Shown piece after piece: positions 6,605 to 13,031 of a stretch of DNA of 13,031 bases. A model generated the notes under the pieces. That model saw only the letters and a list, made by a program, of their open reading frames with translations, ran no database searches and was not told the origin of the DNA. Positions within the stretch are counted from its first letter, which is position 1; each line of letters begins with the position of its first letter. Location: positions 1-13,031 of the forward strand of contig DAORGN010000142.1 in NCBI GenBank assembly GCA_035340095.1. The letters run 5' to 3'. Made by a program: the position numbers and the translations under genes. The DNA is from JAEUKA01 sp035340095. Lineage in GTDB: Bacteria > Myxococcota_A > Polyangia > Palsa-1104 > JAEUJZ01.

Positions 6605-6620
6605 ACTTTCAAAAGAAAGT
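6605..6620 (+). promoter_or_regulatory. Small perfect hairpin just before the RNase start
   Basis: ACTTTC-AAAA-GAAAGT is a perfect six-base-pair inverted repeat ending eight bases before the ATG of the RNase gene. Its 3' arm contains GAAAG, the only purine-rich stretch in ribosome-binding position, so folding could hide the initiation site. It is AT-rich and weak, and may be chance. Confidence 0.25.
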
Positions 6621-6628
6621 CGTCGCGC

Positions 6629-8479
6629 ATGAACGTCCTGTTTGAAGACGGGGGCGTGCTGCGTGCCGCGGCCCTTTTGTCGGAACAAGCTGGCGCGATC
6701 CAGGTGGAGTTCCCCGGCGGCAAACGCGAAAAAGTGCGTGCTGACCGGGTGCTTTTGCACTTCGCCAAACCGCTGCCGCTGGAACTGCTCACCGACGGAC
6801 AGAAACTGGCGACGGAGGTCGACCGCGAGTTTCTGTGGGAAGTCGCAGGGGACGCAGAGTTTGCTTTTTCGGATTTGGCGCGGGAGTATTTCGGGCATCC
6901 ACCGACGGCAATTGAATCGGCGGCGATGCTGACCGTGCTGTATGGTTCGCCGTCGCATTTTTCCCGCCGTGGGGTAGGTCGCTTTCAAGCCGTGACGATG
7001 GAAGCGCGTCAAGCGGCGGAAAAGGCGGCGGCGCGCAAGCAGAAGCAGCTCGAAAAGCAGACGGCGCTGGCCGATCAGCTCATCGCGGGAGAGCTGCCAA
7101 GAGACATCGCGGCTCGGATGCCGCAGGTGCTCTACAAACCGGACCCAAGCTGGATTGAAACCAAGGCGATCCTTCAGGCGTGCGACGCGACGCACATGTC
7201 GCCGGCCAAGCTGCTGATTCGCTGTGGGGCGGTCGACGGAAGTCATAGCTTTCATTTGGGGCGTTTTCTTCTCGATTATTTCCCCAAAGGGCGCTCGATC
7301 GAGACGACGGCGACGGTTGATCCGCTGCCGGACTTGCCGCTCGCGGATGTGGCGGCGTTTAGCATCGACGATACCTCGACGACGGAAATCGACGATGCCT
7401 TCAGCGTGACAAGACAGCGTGATGGCTCGGTTCGCGTCGGAATTCACATTGCGGCGCCAGCGCTAGGGTTTCAGCCGGGGTCGGCACTGGATGAACTGGC
7501 ACGGTCGCGGCTGTCGACGGTGTACATGCCGGGCGACAAGATCACGATGCTGCCGCCGCAAGCGATAAAGCCCTTCACGCTCCTTGAAGGACACGACTGT
7601 CCGGCGGTGTCGCTGTATCTGACGGTCTCTGGAGACGGTTCGTACCGAATTTTGGGCGAAGAGAGTCGACTGGAGCGGGTGCCGATTCGGCGAAACCTGC
7701 GCTATCCGGCGATTGACAGCCAGTTTTCCGTCGAAAACATCGCGACTGGGCGGCTTGATTTCGAGTTTGGGCCCGAGCTTTTGTTTTTGTACGAGCTGGC
7801 GGGCCGGCTGCAAGCCAGTCGTGGCAAGCCCGAGCAAGAGCAGGTCGACTACATCTTTTCGTTTGTCGACGGGAAAATTGCACTGACGCGGCGGATGCGT
7901 GGCGGTCCGCCCGACAAAGTCGTCGCAGAGCTGATGATTTACGTAAACTCGGCGTGGGGAAAGCTGCTCGGCGATCGTGACATCCGCGCGCTGTATCGCG
8001 TCCAAGACAGTGGCAAGGTCCGTCTGTCGCTGTATCCGGCGCCACACGCGGGACTTGGCGTTACGCAGTACCTGTGGTCAAGCTCGCCGCTGCGTCGCTA
8101 CTGCGACTTGGTAAACCAGTGGATTTTGATCGCGCGGCTGTACGAAGAACCGTCGCCGTATGCCGACAATGAAGGGGAACTGCTGAAGCTGATGCGTGAC
8201 TTCGAGCAGACCTACGGCGCTTACGACGAGTTCCAGCGCAGCATGGAACGCTATTACGGCATCCGGTATCTGGCCCAAGAAGGCATCACGCAGACAACAG
8301 CGACGGTGATTCGCGACAATCTGGTGCGGTTTGACTTGGTGCCGATTTGGCAGCGGGTGCCGTCTTTGCCAGAGCTTCCAGCGGGCACCAGCGTCGTTGT
8401 CGATGTCGCTCACCTGGATGAGCTGGAGCTGACGCTGCACGCCGAATTCCGACGGAAATCTGACGGCGCAGTTTCGTGA
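6629..8479 (+). CDS. RNase II-family (RNB domain) 3'-5' exoribonuclease
   Basis: This 616-residue protein contains a full RNB catalytic domain, about residues 240-545, and should degrade single-stranded RNA from the 3' end in the cytoplasm. The metal-binding motif reads IDDTSTTEIDD (246-256). Aligned with E. coli RNase II it keeps three of the four aspartates (D247, D255, D256), but the second is Glu253. The catalytic arginine region is present as SSSPLRRYCDLVNQ (484-497), and STVYMPGDKITMLPP (296-310) matches the conserved loop. The N-terminal 50 residues form a small beta-rich domain, followed by a Lys/Arg/Ala-rich helix (125-145); I do not see classical cold-shock domains. From memory, the N-terminus and TTEIDD motif recall the RNB subfamily common in betaproteobacteria and cyanobacteria. 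The start has only a weak purine stretch upstream. It lies 49 bases after the DUF4340 gene and converges with truA. Confidence 0.9.
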   Translation: MNVLFEDGGVLRAAALLSEQAGAIQVEFPGGKREKVRADRVLLHFAKPLPLELLTDGQKLATEVDREFLWEVAGDAEFAFSDLAREYFGHPPTAIESAAMLTVLYGSPSHFSRRGVGRFQAVTMEARQAAEKAAARKQKQLEKQTALADQLIAGELPRDIAARMPQVLYKPDPSWIETKAILQACDATHMSPAKLLIRCGAVDGSHSFHLGRFLLDYFPKGRSIETTATVDPLPDLPLADVAAFSIDDTSTTEIDDAFSVTRQRDGSVRVGIHIAAPALGFQPGSALDELARSRLSTVYMPGDKITMLPPQAIKPFTLLEGHDCPAVSLYLTVSGDGSYRILGEESRLERVPIRRNLRYPAIDSQFSVENIATGRLDFEFGPELLFLYELAGRLQASRGKPEQEQVDYIFSFVDGKIALTRRMRGGPPDKVVAELMIYVNSAWGKLLGDRDIRALYRVQDSGKVRLSLYPAPHAGLGVTQYLWSSSPLRRYCDLVNQWILIARLYEEPSPYADNEGELLKLMRDFEQTYGAYDEFQRSMERYYGIRYLAQEGITQTTATVIRDNLVRFDLVPIWQRVPSLPELPAGTSVVVDVAHLDELELTLHAEFRRKSDGAVS

Positions 8480-8481
8480 AT

Positions 8482-9243
8482 TTACGGGCCTTCGCGCTTG
8501 CCGTAATCGACGCGGACGAGCAAAAGCCCACAAGCGGGCGCGGTCTGCCCAGCGCGCGTTCGATCGCCGGTTTTTAGCAGGGTGGCAATCTCCTCTGTCG
8601 ATCGCAGGCCACGCCCGGCAGCGACGATGGTGCCGCTCAAGATTCGGACCATGTTTTTCAGGAAAGCGGTGCCCTCGACTTCGATGTAAATGGCCGCGGG
8701 ATCGTGTGGCGGTACCAGCACGTCGATGCGTTTCATGGTGCGGACGGTGGTTTCGCGCTCACAATCGGCGGCACGAAAGGCCCGGAAGTCATGGCGTCCG
8801 ACGAGAACTTCCGCAGCGGCGCGCATCTTTTCCAGATCGAGTGGAAAACCAACGTGCCAGTGGTTGCGACAGTGCAGCGGCGATCGAATGTTGCCGTTCC
8901 AGATTTGATAGCGATAGAGCTTGCCGCTCGATGAGTGCCGCGCATCGAACGAATCGTCGACGAGTTGAGCAGACACCACCGCCACCGAATCGGGCAGATG
9001 GTTGTTTGTGCCATAGACCAGCGCTTTTTCCGGAATCTCTCGTGGCAGCCGAATCGAAACCACCTGGCCCAGTGCATGCACGCCCGAGTCCGTCCGACCG
9101 GCAGCGCGACAGATCACCGGCTCTTTGAGGACTTTGCCCAGCGCTTCTTCAAGCGCAGCCTGCACCGACGGTCCGTTAAGCTGCCTTTGCCAGCCACAAA
9201 AATCGGTTCCGTCGTAACAAATGTGGAGTCGATAAGTAGGCAT
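8482..9243 (-). CDS. truA: tRNA pseudouridine synthase A
   Basis: This 253-residue enzyme makes pseudouridine at positions 38-40 of the tRNA anticodon arm. The catalytic aspartate is Asp52 in AGRTDSGVHALGQ (48-60). The opening YRLHICYDGTDFCGWQRQ and the later FRAFRAADCERETTVRT and FLKNMVRILSGTIV blocks are family hallmarks. The full-length domain is present and the C-terminus ends normally with LLLVRVDYGKREGP. ATG 9243 is chosen because it gives the canonical MPTYRL start; no strong ribosome site precedes it, so translation may be modest. An open extension upstream to 9483 would read through the gap promoter and start region and was rejected. The gene is divergent from gap and its stop is two bases from the RNase stop, so it is a single-gene transcript whose end may overlap the opposing one. 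Confidence 0.95.
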   Translation of the reverse strand: MPTYRLHICYDGTDFCGWQRQLNGPSVQAALEEALGKVLKEPVICRAAGRTDSGVHALGQVVSIRLPREIPEKALVYGTNNHLPDSVAVVSAQLVDDSFDARHSSSGKLYRYQIWNGNIRSPLHCRNHWHVGFPLDLEKMRAAAEVLVGRHDFRAFRAADCERETTVRTMKRIDVLVPPHDPAAIYIEVEGTAFLKNMVRILSGTIVAAGRGLRSTEEIATLLKTGDRTRAGQTAPACGLLLVRVDYGKREGP

Positions 9244-9264
9244 GGCCGCGTCCGCAGGCTGGCG

Positions 9265-9294
9265 TTTATGACGAAACACGCTTCCGCTTGGCAA
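9265..9294 (-). promoter_or_regulatory. Possible sigma-70-like promoter of truA
   Basis: On the minus strand, TTGCCA (9294-9289), an 18-base spacer and CATAAA (9270-9265) give a moderate match. It would start transcription very close to the ATG at 9243, with a leader of about 15 bases, which may explain why no ribosome site is seen. It overlaps the upstream edge of the gap promoter on the other strand. Confidence 0.25.
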
Positions 9295-9298
9295 GACC

Positions 9299-9327
9299 TT
9301 GACGGCGTAGCGTGGGCTCACTATCCT
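9299..9327 (+). promoter_or_regulatory. Sigma-70-like promoter of the gap-pgk-tpiA-secG operon
   Basis: TTGACG (9299-9304), a 17-base spacer and TATCCT (9322-9327) match the -35 and -10 elements at five and four of six positions. The predicted start is near 9334, about 70 bases before gap. TAATAT at 9351 is an alternative -10 element, but it has no convincing -35 partner. Confidence 0.55.
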
Positions 9328-9339
9328 TCGCCGCTCTCG

Positions 9340-9383
9340 GGCCGATGCGCTAATATCTTCGGCCAACCGGGGGCCTTCCCCCC
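9340..9383 (+). promoter_or_regulatory. Two tandem hairpins in the gap leader
   Basis: The predicted leader contains GGCCGA (9340-9345) pairing with TCGGCC (9359-9364), and then GGGGG (9369-9373) pairing with CCCCC (9378-9382) around a CCTT loop. The second ends about ten bases before the GGAGGA ribosome site. Neither is followed by a U run, so they are not terminators; they could stabilise the mRNA or modulate initiation. No known riboswitch pattern was recognised. Confidence 0.4.
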
Positions 9384-9403
9384 TGTCGATACGGAGGAAA
9401 ACT

Positions 9404-10429
9404 ATGGCTGTTCGCATTGGCATCAACGGCTTTGGTCGCATCGGTCGCTGTGTGGTTCGCGCTTGGCAAAAAGACGCCGCCAAGGCGGGCTACGAAATCG
9501 TCGCCATCAACGATCTGACGGACACCCCGACGCTGGCTCACCTGCTCAAATACGACTCGGTCCACGGGCGTTTTGACGGCAACGTCACGGTCGACGGAAA
9601 CAACATCGTTGTCGACGGAAAACCGATCGTAGTCACCGCGGAAAAGGATCTCACCAAGCTCGACTGGCGCAAGCACGGTGTGGAGATCGTCCTCGAGTGC
9701 ACTGGCGTCTTCACCGACGCACCAAAAGCGCGCACCCACATCGACGTCGGCGGCGCCAAAAAAGTGCTGATCTCGGCCCCGGCCAAGGGTCCGGACATCA
9801 CGATCGCGCTCGGCATCAACCAAGACCAGTATCAGCACGACAAGCATCACGTCATCTCGAACGCTTCGTGCACCACCAACTGCCTCGCTCCGGTTGCCAA
9901 GGTTCTCCTCGACAACTTCGGCATCGTGAGCGGCATGATGACGACGATCCACAGCTACACAAACGACCAGCGCATCCTGGACCTGCCGCACAAAGACCTG
10001 CGACGGGCCCGTGCGGCGGCGCTGTCGATGATCCCGACTACGACGGGAGCCGCGAAAGCGCTGTCGGAAGTGATTCCGGCGCTCAAAGGCAAGCTCGACG
10101 GATACGCGATGCGCGTGCCGACGCCGAACGTCTCGGTGGTTGACTTCACCGTGCGCCTGGAAAAACCAGCGACGGTGGAACAGATCAATGCGGCGTTTCG
10201 CGCTGCGGCGGAAAATCCGGCGTTCCGAGGCGTGCTTGCGGTCAGCAGTGAACCCACGGTGTCGTGCGACTACAACGGCGATCCACACTCGGCAACGGTG
10301 GACCTCGGATCGACGCAGATGGTCGGCGACATGGCCAAGGTGTTGGCTTGGTACGACAACGAAATGGGCTACTCGAACCGGCTGTATGAGCTGGCGAAGC
10401 TGGTTTCGGAAAAGTCGCAGTCGGCCTAA
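9404..10429 (+). CDS. gap: Glyceraldehyde-3-phosphate dehydrogenase
   Basis: This 341-residue cytoplasmic enzyme oxidises glyceraldehyde-3-phosphate to 1,3-bisphosphoglycerate in glycolysis. The Rossmann start is RIGINGFGRIGR (4-15). The catalytic cysteine is Cys156 in SNASCTTNC, and the activating histidine is His183 in TTIHSYTNDQ. Asp37 after the second strand (AINDLTD) and the Leu-Pro pair in DLPHKDLRR (194-195) are the features of NAD-preferring, glycolytic forms rather than the NADP-using gluconeogenic GapB type. The C-terminal WYDNEMGYSNRL is normal. The start has GGAGGA seven bases upstream. It is the first gene of the glycolytic operon and is followed after 18 bases by pgk. No anomalies are seen. 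Confidence 0.97.
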   Translation: MAVRIGINGFGRIGRCVVRAWQKDAAKAGYEIVAINDLTDTPTLAHLLKYDSVHGRFDGNVTVDGNNIVVDGKPIVVTAEKDLTKLDWRKHGVEIVLECTGVFTDAPKARTHIDVGGAKKVLISAPAKGPDITIALGINQDQYQHDKHHVISNASCTTNCLAPVAKVLLDNFGIVSGMMTTIHSYTNDQRILDLPHKDLRRARAAALSMIPTTTGAAKALSEVIPALKGKLDGYAMRVPTPNVSVVDFTVRLEKPATVEQINAAFRAAAENPAFRGVLAVSSEPTVSCDYNGDPHSATVDLGSTQMVGDMAKVLAWYDNEMGYSNRLYELAKLVSEKSQSA

Positions 10430-10447
10430 CTTCGCGAGGAGCAGATC

Positions 10448-11659
10448 ATGGCGACCATTCGCAAGGTGTCCGAACTGGACGTGACGGGCAAGCGGGTCTT
10501 TGTCCGCGTTGATTTCAACGTGCCGCAGAACGACAAGGGCGAAATCACCGACGATACCCGCATTCGTGCGGCACTGCCGACGATTCGCAACCTCGTCGAA
10601 CGCGGCGCGCGGGTGATCCTGGGATCGCACCTGGGTCGACCGAAAGGCAAGACGCCCAGTCTGACCATGCTTCCCGTTGGACAGCGTCTTGCGGAGCTGC
10701 TGGCGCCACAGGTCAAAGAGATCAAGCTCTGCGACGAAGTGGTTGGCGACGGTGTTCGCAAGGTGATTGCTGATCTGCGCGACGGGGAAATTGCGCTACT
10801 TGAAAACCTGCGCTGGGAGCCAGGCGAAGAAAAGAACGACGAGACACTGTCGAAAGCGCTCGCCTCACTTGCCGAGGTGTACGTTAACGACGCTTTTGGG
10901 ACGGCTCATCGGGCGCACTGCTCGACGGCGGGTATGGTCAAGCACTTTGCCCCCGGAAAGCGCGGCGCGGGCTTTTTGATGCTGCGCGAGGTCGAGTTTC
11001 TGTCTCGGCTTTTGCACAACGTCGAGCGTCCGTATGTCGTCGTGATCGGCGGCGCCAAAGTGTCGGACAAGATCAACGTCCTCACCAACTTGGCGAGCTG
11101 CGCGAGCAGCGTGCTGATTGGCGGCGCGATGGCGAACACCTTCCTCGCTGCGGAGGGCAAAAACCTCGGCAAGTCCAAGCTGGAAGCGGACAAGCTGCAA
11201 GTCGCCAAACAGTTCCTCGATCGCTGTGCGCGCGACGGGGTGGATATCGTGCTGCCGACCGATCTGGTGGTCGCTCCGTCGATTGATGCGGCTGAAGGAA
11301 CCGTTGTCGCGGTCGATGCGGTGCCGAGTGATCAAATGGCGCTCGACATCGGTCCGGCATCGGCACGCGAGTTTGCGAGCCTGATCCGCGAGGCCAAGAC
11401 GGTGTTCTGGAATGGACCGCTAGGGCTGTTCGAAAAGAAGCCGTTTGCCGCCGGAACGTTTGCGATCGCGCGGGCGCTGGCGGAATGTGCGGGCACGACG
11501 GTGGTTGGGGGCGGCGATTCCGTCGCGGCGGTTTCAGATGCCGGCGTCGAATCGAAAGTCAGCCATGTCTCGACGGGCGGCGGCGCATCGTTGGAATTCG
11601 TCGAAGGCCAGACGCTGCCGGGCATCGCTGCACTTTATGAACCGGAGAGCGCGCAATGA
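10448..11659 (+). CDS. pgk: Phosphoglycerate kinase
   Basis: This 403-residue monomeric kinase transfers the acyl phosphate of 1,3-bisphosphoglycerate to ADP, the step after Gap. Substrate-site motifs are RVDFNVP (20-26), DTRIRAALPTI (36-46), SHLGRPKG (60-67) and NDAFGTAHRAH (147-157). The nucleotide side shows GGAKVSDKI (201-209), the hinge segment FWNGPLGLFE (320-329) and GGGDSV then STGGGASLEF (354-384). Length is normal and the protein ends with the usual LPGIAALYE-like tail. AGGAG lies seven bases before the ATG. The stop overlaps the tpiA start as ATGA, so the two are translationally coupled. Ordinary housekeeping gene. Confidence 0.97.
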   Translation: MATIRKVSELDVTGKRVFVRVDFNVPQNDKGEITDDTRIRAALPTIRNLVERGARVILGSHLGRPKGKTPSLTMLPVGQRLAELLAPQVKEIKLCDEVVGDGVRKVIADLRDGEIALLENLRWEPGEEKNDETLSKALASLAEVYVNDAFGTAHRAHCSTAGMVKHFAPGKRGAGFLMLREVEFLSRLLHNVERPYVVVIGGAKVSDKINVLTNLASCASSVLIGGAMANTFLAAEGKNLGKSKLEADKLQVAKQFLDRCARDGVDIVLPTDLVVAPSIDAAEGTVVAVDAVPSDQMALDIGPASAREFASLIREAKTVFWNGPLGLFEKKPFAAGTFAIARALAECAGTTVVGGGDSVAAVSDAGVESKVSHVSTGGGASLEFVEGQTLPGIAALYEPESAQ

Positions 11660-12435
11660 GCCGCTCAGCTCTCATCGTCGGCAACTGGAAAATGTACAAG
11701 ACCGTTGCTGAAGGTCTTGAACTGGCGACCGCAGTCAAAAATGCGGTTGCCCCCACGGTCCGTGGTCGCGAAGTCGCCGTTGCGATTGCGCCACCGTTTC
11801 CCTCGCTGTATCCGATTGGCAAACGACTCGAAGGCTCGACGGTGGCCCTGGCCGCGCAGGACTGCTTTTGGGAAAATCAGGGTGCGTTCACGGGCGAAGT
11901 CTCAGCGGCGATGCTTGCCGATGTGGGCTGCAAGTTCGTGATCATTGGTCACTCGGAACGCCGTCAGCACTTTGGCGAGACGGATGCAGCGGTCAATCTA
12001 AAAGCCAAAGCGGTGCTAAAAGCCGGTCTGTTGCCGATTGTCTGCGTCGGAGAGACCGAAAAAGAACGCGACGCCGGCGAAATGAGAGGCCGGATCATCG
12101 CGCAGCTTGCCGAAGGACTGTTCGGTTTCACGCCCGACATGATGCAGCGGACGGTGATTGCCTACGAACCGGTCTGGGCGATTGGTACGGGTCGGGTGGC
12201 GACGACCGCGCAGGCCCAGGAAGTCCACGCGCTTATCCGTCAGTATCTGCACGCACAGCTTGGCGAAGTGGCGGGCTCTGTACGAATCTTGTACGGTGGC
12301 TCGGTAAAACCAAATAATATCGCCGGGTTAATGGCGCAGCCCGATGTCGATGGCGCACTCGTCGGCGGTGCTTCCCTTCGGGCAGAAGAATTCTTGCAGA
12401 TCGTTCGCTTTCACGAGGCTCCAGACGCAACATGA
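11656..12435 (+). CDS. tpiA: Triosephosphate isomerase
   Basis: This 259-residue TIM-barrel enzyme interconverts dihydroxyacetone phosphate and glyceraldehyde-3-phosphate. Catalytic residues are all in place: Asn10 and Lys12 in GNWKMY, His99 in IIGHSERR, and Glu171 in AYEPVWAIGTGR, followed by the flexible loop. The phosphate-gripping LYGGSVKPNN (212-221) and LVGGASL (235-241) are standard. The start lies inside the pgk stop (ATGA) and the stop lies inside the secG start (ATGATG), so all three genes are read as one coupled unit. Nothing unusual is seen. Confidence 0.97.
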   Translation: MSRSALIVGNWKMYKTVAEGLELATAVKNAVAPTVRGREVAVAIAPPFPSLYPIGKRLEGSTVALAAQDCFWENQGAFTGEVSAAMLADVGCKFVIIGHSERRQHFGETDAAVNLKAKAVLKAGLLPIVCVGETEKERDAGEMRGRIIAQLAEGLFGFTPDMMQRTVIAYEPVWAIGTGRVATTAQAQEVHALIRQYLHAQLGEVAGSVRILYGGSVKPNNIAGLMAQPDVDGALVGGASLRAEEFLQIVRFHEAPDAT

Positions 12436-13031
12436 TGACCTTGCTCTACACCATCCACGTCCTCGTCTGCCTGTTCCTGATGCTGGTGATTTTGCTCCAG
12501 GCAGGCAAAGGCGGAGGCATGGGCGCTCTTGGGTCGGGGGCGACCCAGCAAGTCTTTGGCGGTCGAGGCGCCAGCAATTTCCTCGAGCGCTTGACGACCG
12601 CGACGGCAGTTGTGTTCATGCTGACGGCGGTCACGCTGTCGTACATCAACAGCCAGTCAGAATCGGACAAGCTGGCGAAGCTATCGGCCAAGAAAAAATC
12701 CGACGAAAAGAGCGCGAAGAAAAAAGCCGAAGATTCGCTGAAGCAGCAGGTTGAAAAGCGGGCTGCGGAAGAAAAAGCGGCGGAGCAGAAGGCGCTGGAA
12801 GAAAAGCTGAAAGCCGCGGCTGCTGCGGCGGCTGCTGCCACTTCGGATGGTGGTGCGGATGCTTCGACGGGAGCTGCGGTGCCTGGTGTCCCGAGTGCGG
12901 CTCCGACTGCTCCGGGCGCGGCGCCTGCTGCCCAGCCGGGGGCTCCCAAGCTCACGGTAACGGCGACTCCTCCTGCGGCTCCGACTGCAGCCAAGCCCGC
13001 AACTGGTGTTCCAGCCCCGGTTGCGAACCCA
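12432..13031 (+). CDS. secG: SecG preprotein translocase subunit with very long C-terminal tail, partial
   Basis: The reading frame is still open at the right edge after 200 codons. Residues 1-75 are a normal SecG: a first membrane helix (3-22), the conserved LLQAGKGGGMGALGSG loop then QQVFGGRGASNFLERLT, and a second helix (55-72). SecG sits beside SecYE in the inner membrane and aids SecA-driven export. After that comes a charged Lys/Glu/Ala-rich segment (77-127) that should be helical or coiled-coil, nine consecutive alanines (128-136), and a Pro/Ala/Thr-rich low-complexity tail (145-200 and onward). E. coli SecG is about 110 residues, so the visible product is already nearly twice that. 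By SecG topology both termini face the periplasm, so the tail should too. ATG 12432 overlaps the tpiA stop; ATG 12435 would be one residue shorter. The pgk-tpiA-secG order is common in bacteria. Confidence 0.92.
   Translation, partial: MMTLLYTIHVLVCLFLMLVILLQAGKGGGMGALGSGATQQVFGGRGASNFLERLTTATAVVFMLTAVTLSYINSQSESDKLAKLSAKKKSDEKSAKKKAEDSLKQQVEKRAAEEKAAEQKALEEKLKAAAAAAAAATSDGGADASTGAAVPGVPSAAPTAPGAAPAAQPGAPKLTVTATPPAAPTAAKPATGVPAPVANP

Noticed and set aside
9288..9305. TTGGCAAG-ACCT-TGACG as a second sigma-54 promoter before gap
   Set aside because: The -12 GC pair is missing at the required spacing, and the same region makes a better sigma-70 match.
9350..10630. Long minus-strand open frame of about 420 codons
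   Set aside because: It is antisense to gap and the start of pgk, which are unmistakable; its product is Arg/His/Val-rich shadow sequence.

Overview
This window is a GC-rich chromosomal segment, and nothing in it points to a plasmid, phage or insertion sequence. I find thirteen protein genes, two of them cut by the window edges, and no rRNA, tRNA or CRISPR array. The gene set suggests a Gram-negative, probably deltaproteobacterial or myxobacterial-type organism: a lipoprotein with an outer-membrane type lipobox, a GldA/GldF/GldG/DUF4340 cassette, a SecG with a very long Lys/Glu and Ala/Pro tail, and an orphan Fis-type regulator behind a sigma-54-like promoter. The lineage is inferred from gene content and was not tested.

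Left part (1-1350), all on the minus strand. It holds the start of an exported protein (1-203), a 210-residue regulator with a C-terminal Fis-type helix-turn-helix (285-917), and a 46-residue proline/alanine-rich lipoprotein (1205-1345) closed by a strong intrinsic terminator (1111-1150). The gap between terminator and regulator carries a good -24/-12 promoter match (960-976). About 100-130 bases upstream of it lies a cluster of GTCCGG half-sites, which looks like an enhancer-dependent control region.

Middle part (1466-8479), plus strand. A sigma-70-like promoter precedes a tightly packed four-gene unit: ABC ATPase, ABC-2 permease, GldG-like auxiliary membrane protein and DUF4340 protein (1592-6579). 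Together these should form one inner-membrane ABC complex with large periplasmic parts and unknown substrate. An RNase II-type exoribonuclease (6629-8479) follows after 49 bases and may be read from the same transcript.

Right part. truA (8482-9243, minus) converges on the RNase gene with only two bases between the stop codons, and it diverges from a glycolytic operon. That operon is gap, pgk, tpiA and then secG (9404 to the right edge). It has a sigma-70-like promoter, two leader hairpins, an 18-base gap/pgk spacer, and four-base ATGA overlaps at pgk/tpiA and tpiA/secG.

The central metabolism and tRNA genes are ordinary. The items most worth following are the regulator with its cis-region, the ABC cassette with its proline-rich insert, and the extended SecG.
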